Source: CAYQMF01 sp964418595 (lineage in GTDB: Bacteria; Planctomycetota; UBA1135; UBA2386). Taken from it: DNA of 64,000 nucleotides. The stretch lies in contig CAYQMF010000010.1 in assembly GCA_964418595.1 (NCBI GenBank), positions 1 to 64,000 of the forward strand, written 5' to 3'. The notes under the pieces were generated by a model. It was not told the DNA's origin and searched no databases. It was given only the letters and a program-made list of their open reading frames with translations. The position numbers and the translations under genes were made by a program. Shown here in pieces: positions 44,807-53,636 of this stretch (within the stretch, counting starts at the first letter, position 1; every line of letters begins with the position of its first letter).

Positions 44807-45705
44807 GCGGCAAAGACGCATGGTTCACGCGCGCGAGCGAGACGCCGCTGACCTACGTCCTGATCATGGCGTACGGCGTGCTGATGTTGCCCGGCCGCCA
44901 CAGCAGCGGGCTCGGCGAAGGCTCACTGCACGACTGGGCGATGGCACACCTGGCCGCGACCGGCGCCGACATCCAGGCCGGCGAGCCCTGGCGGCTGCTC
45001 ACGTACGCGGTCGTGCACGGCGGACTCCTCCACCTCGCGTTCAACGCCATGGCGCTGGTGTGGCTCGGCCTCCCGCTGGAGCGCGTGCTGCGCGGCGCGC
45101 GCTTCGGGACGCTGTACGCGGTCACGGCGCTCGCCGGCGGGATCGCCGGTGTCTGGTGGCACGGTCCGTGGTCGCCACTCGTGGGCGGCTCCGGCGCGCT
45201 GTTCGGGATGATGGGCGCAATCGTCGCCCTCAACATGCGCGCTGGCCGCAACATCCTCGACGCCCTCGAGCATGCCGGGACGCGCTCGCTGCTGAGCCTG
45301 ATCGTCCTCAACCTCGTGCTGGGTTGGGTCATGCCGCAGGTCAGCAACGCCGCGCACATCGGCGGGCTCGTGGCCGGCTTCGTGCTCACCTTCGTCTTCC
45401 TCGAACCCGCGCGCGGGCTTCGCGATGGTGCCGGCCGCGCCGCGCGCGGCGGTTGGATCGCACTCCTGTTCACCGCGACGCTCTACACCTGCATCCCCAC
45501 GGCGCGTGCCGACTACCTGGTGCGCAAGCTGATCGAAACGCGGGATCCGGGCGCGCGCGAGGCCTTCGCGCGCGCTCTCGCCGCAACCCCGCGCGATGAT
45601 CTGCCACTGGTGAAGGGCGCCGTCAACTCGCCGGCGACCTGGCTCGGGATCGCGGCGAGCTTCGAGTCGTTCGCCGACTTCCTGCGCTACGTGCGCGACG
45701 AATGA
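44803..45705 (+). CDS. Rhomboid-family intramembrane serine protease
   Basis: 300 residues; ATG 44803 overlaps the TPR gene. Rhomboid hallmarks: HGGLLHLAFNAMALV in TM2, catalytic Ser in GGSGALFGMMGA (~128) and catalytic His in NAAHIGGLVAG (~185). It cleaves membrane-protein substrates within the bilayer. A C-terminal soluble tail (~245-300) follows the last helix. It converges with gltX, overlapping by 19 bp. Confidence 0.9.
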   Translation: MSGKDAWFTRASETPLTYVLIMAYGVLMLPGRHSSGLGEGSLHDWAMAHLAATGADIQAGEPWRLLTYAVVHGGLLHLAFNAMALVWLGLPLERVLRGARFGTLYAVTALAGGIAGVWWHGPWSPLVGGSGALFGMMGAIVALNMRAGRNILDALEHAGTRSLLSLIVLNLVLGWVMPQVSNAAHIGGLVAGFVLTFVFLEPARGLRDGAGRAARGGWIALLFTATLYTCIPTARADYLVRKLIETRDPGAREAFARALAATPRDDLPLVKGAVNSPATWLGIAASFESFADFLRYVRDE

Positions 45706-47237
45706 CCGAGGCGGCGCAGGCACGCCTCCTTGCCGAGCAGGAAGACGATGTCGAACAGGCCGGGGCCCTTGTCGGTCCCGGTGAGTGCCGCGCGGATCGG
45801 GTGCACGAGGTGTCCGAACTTGATCCCCCGCTCCTCGCAGAACGCGCGCGCCTGCGCCTCGAGGTGCGTCGGCGCGAAGAACCCCAGCGCCTCGGCGCTG
45901 GCGACGACGGCGTCCTTCGGCGATGGCAGGCTCACCGCGGCGTCGGCCTTGCTCCGATCGGCGGGGTACGACGGCGGCAAGGGAGTCGCGGCCAGCACTT
46001 CGGCGTACGCGGCAAGCCACTGCCGGGCGTCAGGGTGCTTGGCGATGTTCTTCTGCGCCGCGTCGTCGAGGACCGGATCGGTGAAGACCCAACCCAGCTT
46101 GCCGGCGAGGTCGCCGAAGCGATCGAAGCGCTCCTGGTAGCAGGCGACGAGGTTCTCGACGAGGCCAGGGTGGGTGTCGAACGCGGCGTCGGGCACGACT
46201 GCGGCCTTCTGCAGCCACGGCCGCACCGCGGTGACGAGGTCATGCCGCGCCATGCGCCGCACGTACGTGCCGCACATCGAGAGCAGCTTGTCCTCGTCGA
46301 ACTTCGCGCCGGCCTTGTGGATGTCCTCGATGCGGAAGCGCTGCAGCATCTCCTCGCGCGAGAACACGTCGCGATCGCCCGAGAACGCCCAGCCCAGCAG
46401 CGCGATGTAGTTGAACACCGCGTCCGGCGGATACCCGCGATCGCGGTAGTCGAGGATGTTGGTGCTGACGTCGCGCTTGCTGAGCTTGCGCCCGTCCTTG
46501 CCGAGGATGAGCGGCACGTGCGCGTACGCCGGTGCCACGAGCCCGAGCGCGTCGAACAACAGCGCCTGCTTGAACGCGTTCATCAGGTGCTCTTCGCCGC
46601 GCACGACGTGCGTGATCTGCATGCCGGCGTCATCGACCACGCAGGCGAAGTTGTAGGTCGGCATGCCGTCGGGGCGCACCATCACCCAGTCGTCGAGTTC
46701 GCCGAGGTCGACCTCGACGTCGCCGCGGATGAGGTCGCGGATCACGTACTTCCCTGCCAGCGGCATCTTGAAGCGGAGCGACGGCACGCGGCCCTGCGCC
46801 CGCCAGGCGGCGCGCTGCGCCGGCGACAGGTCGCGGTCGCGGCGGTCGTACATCCCCTTGCCGCCGGCCTCGATCAGCTTCTGCCGGCCGGCCTCGACCT
46901 CCTCGGGAGTGGCGAAGCACTCGTAGGCGTGCCCCGCAGCCAGCAGCGTCGCAGCGGACTGCGCGTACAGATCGAGACGCTGGGTCTGGAAGTAGGGCCC
47001 GTACGCGCCGCCGACCTCCGGACCCTCGTCCCAGTCGACACCCATCCAGCGCAGCCCCTCGAGGATGATGCGCAGCGAGTCGTCGCTGTTGCGCGCGGTG
47101 TCGGTGTCTTCGATGCGGAGGAGGAACGTGCCACCCAGCGCGCGCGCGGCGGCCCAGTTGTAGATGGCGGTCCGGGCGCCGCCGAGGTGGAGCGGCCCGG
47201 TCGGCGAAGGCGCGAAGCGAAGGCGTGGCTTGCCCAT
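45687..47237 (-). CDS. gltX: Glutamate--tRNA ligase
   Basis: 516 residues from ATG 47237. Class-I synthetase signatures: APSPTGPLHLGGARTA (HIGH box, ~8-23) and KLSKR (KMSKS box, ~253). Also LLRIEDTDTARN and DGMPTYNFACVVDD, both typical of GltX. It charges tRNA with glutamate, and a non-discriminating form would also serve tRNA-Gln. The length is normal. It lies downstream of the phosphatase gene by 71 bp. Confidence 0.96.
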   Translation of the reverse strand: MGKPRLRFAPSPTGPLHLGGARTAIYNWAAARALGGTFLLRIEDTDTARNSDDSLRIILEGLRWMGVDWDEGPEVGGAYGPYFQTQRLDLYAQSAATLLAAGHAYECFATPEEVEAGRQKLIEAGGKGMYDRRDRDLSPAQRAAWRAQGRVPSLRFKMPLAGKYVIRDLIRGDVEVDLGELDDWVMVRPDGMPTYNFACVVDDAGMQITHVVRGEEHLMNAFKQALLFDALGLVAPAYAHVPLILGKDGRKLSKRDVSTNILDYRDRGYPPDAVFNYIALLGWAFSGDRDVFSREEMLQRFRIEDIHKAGAKFDEDKLLSMCGTYVRRMARHDLVTAVRPWLQKAAVVPDAAFDTHPGLVENLVACYQERFDRFGDLAGKLGWVFTDPVLDDAAQKNIAKHPDARQWLAAYAEVLAATPLPPSYPADRSKADAAVSLPSPKDAVVASAEALGFFAPTHLEAQARAFCEERGIKFGHLVHPIRAALTGTDKGPGLFDIVFLLGKEACLRRLGHSSRT

Positions 47238-47308
47238 GGGGGGGGTGGGACTGTAGCGACGCGCGGCGTCGGACGCATGCGGGGAGGTCGGCGAAGGCAA
47301 TCGGAGCC

Positions 47309-47911
47309 TCAGCCGCGCAGGTTCCAGCGCACGACGCGCGCGGGGTCGAGTTCGAAGGTCGACAAACTCGCCAACTCCGTGGGGTGTTCCCCCTGCCCGG
47401 GAAGGACCACGTCGGCGATCCGCCGGATCACGCCCCGGTGCGCGACCACCAGGATGTCGCCGTCGGTGCGCGCGAGCGCGCGCTCGAAACCGGTGCGGAC
47501 GCGGGCATCGAAGCCGGCGAGGGTCTCGCCCTCCGGGAAGCCCGCGTGCCGGCGTGCCTGCCATTCAGCGTGCCACCGCGGGTCGCGCACGCGGATCTCC
47601 TCGGCGGTGAGCCCCTCGAAGGCGCCGAAGTCGATCTCGGCGAAGTCCGGCTCGACGTGCCACGGCAGGCCGATGAGGCGGAGGGTCTCGCCGAGGATGC
47701 GCGCCGACTCAGAGGCGCGCACCAACGGCGAGTGGACCACGACCGCAACGCGCAGAGTGCCCAGCGTGCGCGCGACGACCTCGCCGAGCCCCGCCACCTG
47801 CCGCCGCCCATCGTCCGACAGCGCGACATCGGTGCTGCCCCAGAAGCGGATCGACGACTGCCCCACCGTCTCGCCGTGCCGGACGAGGTGGAGCAGCCGG
47901 CGGCCGTTCAT
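47309..47911 (-). CDS. Histidine phosphatase family protein
   Basis: 200 residues from ATG 47911. LVRHGETVGQ near residue 9 is the RHG active-site box, SPLVRASESARIL the second conserved Arg region, and VVAHRGVIRR (~157) the catalytic His. It is CobC/GpmB-like in length. The substrate is unknown. It is encoded 16 bp after the coiled-coil gene and before gltX, in one likely operon. Confidence 0.88.
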   Translation of the reverse strand: MNGRRLLHLVRHGETVGQSSIRFWGSTDVALSDDGRRQVAGLGEVVARTLGTLRVAVVVHSPLVRASESARILGETLRLIGLPWHVEPDFAEIDFGAFEGLTAEEIRVRDPRWHAEWQARRHAGFPEGETLAGFDARVRTGFERALARTDGDILVVAHRGVIRRIADVVLPGQGEHPTELASLSTFELDPARVVRWNLRG

Positions 47912-47927
47912 GCGCGCGACAGGGTGC

Positions 47928-48971
47928 TCACTTCAGCAGGAGCGCGCCGGCGACACCCAGCAGGGCGACGCAAACGAGTGCGAGCAGGACCAGCACGCGG
48001 CGGTTCCAGGCCGTGCCGTCCTCGACCATGCGGCCCAGCCGCGTGGCCTGATCCTCGCTGGCGAGGCGCATGGACTTCACGGAGTCCTCGTGGCTGCGCG
48101 AGAGGTCCTTCACCATCCCGCGCAATTCGTCGGCCTCACGCGTGGCGCCCTGCACCGCGAAGCTCACCGCTGACTCCATCGACTGCGCCAGCTTCTCCGT
48201 CTGCTCGCGCTGGCCCTTCACGTTCTGCTCGAGCGTCGCGGCCAGCTTGTCGGTCTTGTCGCGCTCGTGCCGGGCGACGTTGGCCAACGACTCGGCGAGC
48301 CGCTCCGCGCGGTCGTCCTGCGACTTCAGCAGTTGCTCGGTGTGGTCGGCCTGCTTCTTCGAGTGACCCACCATCTCCTGCATCGACGCCTGGATGTTGC
48401 CCATCGTCGCGCGGAACTCGTCGAGGGTCGCCGCGCTGCGCTCGTCGGTTGCCACCAGGCGATCCAGCGTCGACCGCAGGCCCGACATCGCTCCGGGCAG
48501 GTCGCCGAGCACCGTCATCATCTGCGCGCTCGCCCGCCCCTGCTTCTCGATCTGCTCCGCGAGCGCCCGCAGCACGTCGAGCTGCGCCTGGCCCAGCGCC
48601 GGCAGCATGCTGATGTCGCCCGCCATCTCGGCGACCTTGGTGCCTTCGGCGTCCATCCGCACCTGCACGCCGCGCATGAGGTTGGCGAGGTCCTTGAGGC
48701 CGCCCTCCATCGTCACCAGCGCTTCTTCCTTGCTCGACATCTTGCGCGAGCTCGCGCGCTCCGGCATCGGCACCGCGACGGCGTCCATCGGCTCGATGGC
48801 GGGCGGCGGGGCGCTGGGCTGGACGGTTGGCTTGGTGGTGGCCGTCTCGGGCCGGCGCGCCGCGGGCCTCGATGCCGGCGACGACGTCCGCTCGCTCTGG
48901 TCCACGCGCATGCCCGACGGGCTGCGCCAGCGAGCCCACAACTTGTTCAACAGGGACGACTTCTTGACCAC
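47928..48971 (-). CDS. Coiled-coil protein with C-terminal membrane anchor
   Basis: 347 residues from GTG 48971, 8 bases after GGGAGG. A Pro/Ala-rich N-terminus is followed by a long coiled coil (~110-310, for example AATLDEFRATMGNIQASMQE) and a single C-terminal helix (VLVLLALVCVALLGVAGALL). The topology is cytoplasmic rod plus tail anchor, somewhat like methyl-accepting or apolipoprotein-type helices, but no signalling domain is recognised. Function unknown. Confidence 0.72.
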   Translation of the reverse strand: MVKKSSLLNKLWARWRSPSGMRVDQSERTSSPASRPAARRPETATTKPTVQPSAPPPAIEPMDAVAVPMPERASSRKMSSKEEALVTMEGGLKDLANLMRGVQVRMDAEGTKVAEMAGDISMLPALGQAQLDVLRALAEQIEKQGRASAQMMTVLGDLPGAMSGLRSTLDRLVATDERSAATLDEFRATMGNIQASMQEMVGHSKKQADHTEQLLKSQDDRAERLAESLANVARHERDKTDKLAATLEQNVKGQREQTEKLAQSMESAVSFAVQGATREADELRGMVKDLSRSHEDSVKSMRLASEDQATRLGRMVEDGTAWNRRVLVLLALVCVALLGVAGALLLK

Positions 48972-49128
48972 GATTGCCTCCCGGCCGGGCCGCAGCCCGG
49001 ACCGCCACTGACTAGAAAGGTGCGCGGACGCTGACCGGCGCCGCACGCCCCGAGGGTAGCGCTTGCGGCGCGCCATCGCCACCCTGCGCACGCGAGCGCC
49101 CGCGCCAAAAAATGCCGACGCGCCCGGC

Positions 49129-49156
49129 TTGAAGTCGCCCCCGCGGTCGCTAGTGT
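49129..49156 (+). promoter_or_regulatory. Possible sigma-70-type promoter of tRNA-Ala
   Basis: TTGAAG (49129-49134) and TAGTGT (49151-49156) with 16 bases between, about 45 bp before the tRNA. Judged by eye only. Confidence 0.4.
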
Positions 49157-49199
49157 TCGTCGCCCGATCGCGAGCGCCCCCCGCTCGCGTCCTCCCGGT

Positions 49200-49275
49200 G
49201 GGGAGTTAGCTCAGTTGGTAGAGCGCGACAATGGCATTGTCGAGGTCAGGGGTTCGACTCCCCTACTCTCCACCA
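49200..49275 (+). tRNA. tRNA-Ala (anticodon GGC), CCA encoded
   Basis: 76 nt: acceptor GGGGAGT/ACTCTCC with one G-T pair, D-stem GCTC/GAGC, anticodon stem CGACA/TGTCG with loop ATGGCAT (GGC = Ala), T-stem AGGGG/CCCCT, discriminator A and genomic CCA. The 3' end is immediately followed by an integrase gene, so it is the likely attachment site of an integrative element. Confidence 0.95.
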
Positions 49276-49384
49276 CTCCAACCCTGCTGAAGCGCGCACG
49301 TTGCGCGACTGGTCGTCCGACCGGTGCGGCTCCGAGAACGACTCGGAACGAGGGTAGCCTACCCTTTCAGCACGGAGATCGACG

Positions 49385-50803
49385 ATGGAGACGACCACCA
49401 CGGCGCATGCGCCGAGGTCTCGCTCGAGCAAGCTGCCGCAGCTTCGCAAGCACGCCACCGGCCAGTGGCGCCTGCGCCTGAGCGGCCGGGACTACTACCT
49501 CGGCATCGACAAGAAAGCCGCCCAGCGCGAGGCGAACCGGCTGATCGCCGAGTGGATCAGCACGAACAGGACCGTGCCTCCCCGGCGAGAAGACGAGAAG
49601 CGCGCCGAAGGCACGACCATCGACGAGGTCGTGGTCGAATACGTCCGGCGTGAGCTGCCCAAGCGGTCCCCGACGATGCAGGACCGCATCAAGCGCGCGC
49701 TCCGCCCCCTCCAGGATCGCTTCGGCGACACGCCCGCGGACGCTTTCGATGCGCGGCGCCTCGACGACGTGCGGCGCGAGTTCGTCACGACCGGCATGAC
49801 CCGGATCGAGATCAACGCCCGCGTTGGGATGGTCCGGTCCCTGTTCACCTGGGGGGCGGGGTTGCGGCTCGTCGATCCGGGGGTGGCGTTCGCGCTCTCG
49901 TCGCTCAGGGGCCTGCGCTACGGCCAGGGCGGCCGGGAGCAACGCGAGATCCTCCCCATCGACTGGCCCACCGTCGAGGCGACGCTGCGACACGTCGCAG
50001 AGCCCGTGGCCGGGTTGATCCTCTTCCAGTGGCACACCGGCGCCCGGCCCGGGGAGGCCTGCGCCGTCACCGCGGAGGACATCGACCGGTCGGGCAGGGT
50101 CTGGGTGTACCGACCCAAGCACCACAAGACCCAGCGCTTCGGGAAACGGCGGAGCATCCCCATCGCCAAGACCCTGCAGGCCATGCTCGCGCCGGTCCTG
50201 CTCCGGCGCCCGGGCGGCGTCCCGTTGTTCGCCCCCGCGGACTCGATCGCGGAGCAGAAGCGCGTCGCCGCCGCCCAGCGTCGCAGCGAGGTCCAGCCTT
50301 CGCAGCGTGCCAGAGCGCGGCGCCGGGCACGGCATCCCAAGCGCGCCCTGCGCGAGGCCTACTGCGTCAACGCCTACCGGCGGGCGATCGAGCGCGGTGT
50401 GAACGCCGCCAACATGGACCACCGACGCGCGCGGCTCGTTGAGCTGCTGGTGCCGTTGGCGTCGAGCGACGCCACCAGGGAGGGCGTCAACGATGCCGTC
50501 GCTCGCGTGCCGGTCGCTGCCTCTGCACGCGCCGTCGGACGGCTCGTCGATCGCTTGACCAACGCCGGGGTCGAGCCGGAGTTGGGCAAGGAGATCGTCG
50601 CCAGGGTCCTCAAGGAGCCCGGCCGGTTCGAAACGTGGCATCCGCACCGTCTTCGCCACGCATTCGCCCACCGAGCCGAGGGTGAAACCGGCGACTTGGA
50701 CGGCGTCCGCGCGGCCCTCGGGCACGCGTCTGATGCGATGACCCGGCGGTACGCGCACGCGGACGAACGGCGCGCGATCGCGTTGGCTGAGCGACTCGGG
50801 TGA
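49385..50803 (+). CDS. Tyrosine recombinase/phage integrase
   Basis: 472 residues from ATG 49385, 109 bp after tRNA-Ala. A small N-terminal arm-binding region is followed by a core-binding domain (~80-170). The catalytic residues are Arg in HTGARPGEA (~221), HPHRLRH (H-x-x-R, ~420), His in ALGHASD (~449) and Tyr in RRYAH (~456). About 190 residues separate the first Arg from HxxR, with an Ala/Arg-rich insert (~295-380) longer than usual. It integrates and excises DNA at attB, here probably the tRNA 3' end. Confidence 0.92.
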   Translation: METTTTAHAPRSRSSKLPQLRKHATGQWRLRLSGRDYYLGIDKKAAQREANRLIAEWISTNRTVPPRREDEKRAEGTTIDEVVVEYVRRELPKRSPTMQDRIKRALRPLQDRFGDTPADAFDARRLDDVRREFVTTGMTRIEINARVGMVRSLFTWGAGLRLVDPGVAFALSSLRGLRYGQGGREQREILPIDWPTVEATLRHVAEPVAGLILFQWHTGARPGEACAVTAEDIDRSGRVWVYRPKHHKTQRFGKRRSIPIAKTLQAMLAPVLLRRPGGVPLFAPADSIAEQKRVAAAQRRSEVQPSQRARARRRARHPKRALREAYCVNAYRRAIERGVNAANMDHRRARLVELLVPLASSDATREGVNDAVARVPVAASARAVGRLVDRLTNAGVEPELGKEIVARVLKEPGRFETWHPHRLRHAFAHRAEGETGDLDGVRAALGHASDAMTRRYAHADERRAIALAERLG

Positions 50804-50952
50804 GGGCCGACGCGGGCAACCGCGGCGGGTAGGATCCGCACAGCGAGGGGCAACAACCCGGGCGACGGCTCGGGTTGGCGCTCGGTTCTCCGGGGCGTGC
50901 CCTTCGCCTGTCTTGACCTCTGGAGACTTCCCTCGATCGAGGAGAACCGATC

Positions 50953-51645
50953 ATGGACTTGAGTCCGCTCACGGTTGGCGCCATCGAGACCGTGCGCCGG
51001 CTGACTTCCGGCCTGCGCCCCGAAGCGATCCGCTTGGCGATTCTCGGCCTGCAGGCGGCCGAAGACTCGGTTTCGAAAGCTGAACCGGTATTCCTCAGAT
51101 ACCGAGATCTCGCTCACAGGGCCACCGAGACCGGCGAAGACTCTGGCTTCAAGCTGGGTGTAGCGGCATCAGTTCTCGGCGAGGCAACTCGCTTGCGGAC
51201 GACCTGGCGCAAGTGTCTTGCGGAAGTCGTGACCGTATTCGGCTGGCAGCTCCAGCGTCTTCAGAGGCCTGTTGAGCACGAGTCCCACACGTACGCCAGC
51301 GCCTGCCATGCGCTCGCGACTCTGGGCGCGAGCGGGGAGTCGGCACCGTGGCACTTGGTCGAACAGGCCTCGGAGGACGCGATCAGGCTGATTGATCAGT
51401 GCCCGGCGACGCGGCACTCTGAGAGACCCGAGTCCGGAAGGCGCTCCACCATCGCGGAGACGGGGCTCACGATCAAAGACGTCATGAGCGCTCTCGAGGC
51501 GGCGGGCCTGCCGGCCTCGCGAACCACCGCTCTGCGCCACTTGAGCACAGCGAACATCAAGCCGCAGCGTGTAGGGAAACGGAACCTGTACCCGCCCGCG
51601 AAGGTCGAAACCATGATTGGCCGGGCGAGTACGCGGGACTCCTGA
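50953..51645 (+). CDS. Uncharacterised protein with C-terminal helix-turn-helix-like region
   Basis: 230 residues from ATG 50953, eight bases after GAGGAG. The body is helical, with two long amphipathic segments. The last ~55 residues (IKDVMSALEAAGLPASRTTA then LRHLSTANIKPQRVGKRNLY) resemble a winged helix or excisionase-type DNA-binding fold. It is probably an element regulator. A 7-bp hairpin follows its stop. Confidence 0.6.
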   Translation: MDLSPLTVGAIETVRRLTSGLRPEAIRLAILGLQAAEDSVSKAEPVFLRYRDLAHRATETGEDSGFKLGVAASVLGEATRLRTTWRKCLAEVVTVFGWQLQRLQRPVEHESHTYASACHALATLGASGESAPWHLVEQASEDAIRLIDQCPATRHSERPESGRRSTIAETGLTIKDVMSALEAAGLPASRTTALRHLSTANIKPQRVGKRNLYPPAKVETMIGRASTRDS

Positions 51646-51658
51646 TCGCGTGGACAGT

Positions 51659-51676
51659 TGGACACACAAGTGTCCA
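51659..51676 (+). terminator. Hairpin with ACAA loop after the 230-residue gene
   Basis: TGGACAC and GTGTCCA pair perfectly around ACAA, 14 bp past the stop. There is no U-tract. It could equally be an operator, as a partly overlapping GTGGACA/TGTCCAC repeat lies around it. Confidence 0.4.
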
Positions 51677-51788
51677 CGGCTGCCCATCGAAGCGTTGGCG
51701 GCGTTGAGCGCAGGGGCGTAGAGCCAGAACCGCATGGGCACTTCCGGGTTGCTGCCCGCCGTCCGTCGCAGGCTCCATCCTCGCGCGG

Positions 51789-52013
51789 ATGAAGAAAGCT
51801 GAACACGTAGTCTGGCAGCGACTCTCCGACGTGTCGGACAGGGTCGCTTCTCTCACGGGGCTCATCGTCTCGGATTCCACCGTGGGACGCTGGATCTCCC
51901 GGGGGGTACGAGGACGGAGACTGGCGGCAAGTCGAGTTGGCAAGGCATGGCTCGTTGACGAGGGTGACCTCCGCGCGTTCTTGGGCCTGGCCGAGCAGGG
52001 GGCACGCCGATGA
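51789..52013 (+). CDS. DUF1580/MerR-type helix-turn-helix protein
   Basis: 74 residues from ATG 51789. SDSTVGRWISRGVRGRRLAA followed by SRVGKAWLVDEGDLRAFL is the pattern of DUF1580 and excisionase-like winged helices common in planctomycetes. It probably acts as a recombination directionality factor or regulator for the integrase. It overlaps the next gene by ATGA. Confidence 0.75.
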   Translation: MKKAEHVVWQRLSDVSDRVASLTGLIVSDSTVGRWISRGVRGRRLAASRVGKAWLVDEGDLRAFLGLAEQGARR

Positions 52014-52351
52014 GCCAACTCGCAGCCGCTCTGCTCCACGACCACCTACCTGGAGCCTTCGCGACGGTGGCGGAGGTCGCCACGGCTCTTCCCGGCCGAC
52101 GACCGGGCAAGCGCATGAGCGCGCGCGTCATCGAGCGCTGGTGTCGCTTCGGCGCCCATGGCCAGCCGCCCCTCAAATGCGATTGGATTGGGGGACGTCG
52201 TGTCATCCGCTGGAACGATCTGGCCGCGTTCCTAGAGGCCATCGCGAAGCGCAAGTCGGCCCCGACGAGCCGGGACGGCAGACGGGCACATCGTCGACGT
52301 GAGCGCCACCGTGAGCTGGCCCATCGCGCGGCGGAGGCCCTGCTGCGGTGA
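52010..52351 (+). CDS. Second excisionase-like helix-turn-helix protein
   Basis: 113 residues. ATG 52010 overlaps the previous stop, and its own TGA overlaps the next GTG. RVIERWCRFGAHGQPPLKCD then WIGGRRVIRWNDLAAFLEAI resembles the preceding protein's fold with a shifted wing. The C-terminus is Arg-rich (RDGRRAHRRRERHRELAHRA). Two adjacent HTH genes may be paralogues. Confidence 0.65.
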   Translation: MSQLAAALLHDHLPGAFATVAEVATALPGRRPGKRMSARVIERWCRFGAHGQPPLKCDWIGGRRVIRWNDLAAFLEAIAKRKSAPTSRDGRRAHRRRERHRELAHRAAEALLR

Positions 52352-52614
52352 ACACCCAAGAACGAAGCGAGCCCACAGTGCTGGCCGCACTGGGGCTCGG
52401 AAGCAGAACGAGAATGCACTCCCAACCATACCAGGGCGCCGACCAGGGCGCACGCCGGCGGAGCTCTCCGCCAACCCGACAGGACCACAGGAACGCGACG
52501 GACGTTCGGCGCAGACTCGACCAACAGCTCGCCGCCCTCGACCGGCGATGGGCCGTTCGCTACCTCCAGCCACTCCTGCGAGCGTTCGGCATCGCGCTGA
52601 GGGGGTCGACATGA
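52348..52614 (+). CDS. Small Arg/Gln-rich hypothetical protein
   Basis: 88 residues between two 4-bp overlaps: GTGA at its start and ATGA at its end. That is the main evidence that it is real; a longer reading of the TOPRIM gene through this span is less likely. The sequence has one basic helix (DVRRRLDQQLAALDRRWAVR). No family recognised. Confidence 0.45.
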   Translation: MNTQERSEPTVLAALGLGSRTRMHSQPYQGADQGARRRSSPPTRQDHRNATDVRRRLDQQLAALDRRWAVRYLQPLLRAFGIALRGST

Positions 52615-53636
52615 GGCCGCTCGATGATCCCGTTGGAGCGATCGCCGCATGGAACGTCGCGCATCCGATCGAACCCCCAACGAAGAACCGACGGTGCCCA
52701 GCCTGCGAGCACGTCGGCTGCTGGGGCCTGCTGCCCCAGAATCCGTACCGATGGTTTTGCTTCAGTTCCCAGCACGAAGTGGATGGTGACGACTGTGGAC
52801 GGAAGACCAGCGTGGGCTACTTCGGCGACGCCCTCGACCTCGAGGCACATGTCCGCGACTGCTCGCGCATCGACGTGCTCATCCACGACGGGTACCTGAG
52901 CCCGCGGCACGAAGCCGTCCGTCCGACGCCGCGACCATCTGTAAGCGTCACGCGTCCATCTCGCCCGCCGAGGAGGATCGTCTCCGCGACCCCACCCGAG
53001 ATCGACATTCTCCCTCTGGTCGAATTGGCTGTCATCGCGACTCCCGATGCCTGGCTGCGGCGACATGCCGAATCCCTGGCCCTGCCACCGGACTCAGCCC
53101 TGCGTGCGTTGCGACGGCTACGTGTCCACCGTCACTCCGAGACGGTCAGTGGATGGCCGATGCGCGACGACGCCGGGCGCGTCATCGGCATCCGGTACCG
53201 CGGCACGGACGGACGGAAGTGGTCGTACCGTGGCGGGCGCGAGGGCCTCTTCGTCCCCGACGACCTCGCTGCAGACGGCCTCCTTCTCCTGCCCGAAGGC
53301 GCCAGCGACACGGCGGTACTGCTGACCCTCGGTTTCGAAGCAGCCGGGCGACCCAGCTGCGCGACCGGCCTCCCCCACTGCCGCCAGCTCGCGCGCCACC
53401 GCGACGTGATCGTGGTGGCTGACGCCGACGCTCCGGGTCGCACCGGCGCCGAGGCCCTCGCAGCCAAGCTCACGCCTCTGGCCCGCTCGGTCCGAGTCAT
53501 CCAGCCCCCGCCGCCCTTCAAGGACGTGCGCGCCTGGGTCGGCGGCGGGGCGAGACCGAACGACGTCCAAGACCTCATCCACAACGCGAAGCCGTGGAAG
53601 GTCGACCTGCGTGAGAGCGCGGGAGGCACGCGATGA
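52611..53636 (+). CDS. TOPRIM-domain primase-like protein
   Basis: 341 residues from ATG 52611, overlapping the small gene. An N-terminal zinc-binding pattern (CPACEHVGCW with a later FCFSSQH, ~28-55) resembles CHC2 primase fingers. A TOPRIM region follows: Glu in LLPEGASDTAVL (~229) and the DxD of VVADADAPGRTGAEAL (~270). TOPRIM plus a zinc finger suggests an element primase or a primase-like DNA-handling enzyme, working with the DUF3631 ATPase encoded next (ATGA overlap). It lacks a helicase domain of its own. Confidence 0.75.
   Translation: MRPLDDPVGAIAAWNVAHPIEPPTKNRRCPACEHVGCWGLLPQNPYRWFCFSSQHEVDGDDCGRKTSVGYFGDALDLEAHVRDCSRIDVLIHDGYLSPRHEAVRPTPRPSVSVTRPSRPPRRIVSATPPEIDILPLVELAVIATPDAWLRRHAESLALPPDSALRALRRLRVHRHSETVSGWPMRDDAGRVIGIRYRGTDGRKWSYRGGREGLFVPDDLAADGLLLLPEGASDTAVLLTLGFEAAGRPSCATGLPHCRQLARHRDVIVVADADAPGRTGAEALAAKLTPLARSVRVIQPPPPFKDVRAWVGGGARPNDVQDLIHNAKPWKVDLRESAGGTR

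Noticed and set aside
52299..52610. N-terminal extension of the TOPRIM gene
   Set aside because: ATG 52611 overlaps the preceding gene and begins a compact protein; the extension is Arg/Pro-rich and unlike the family.
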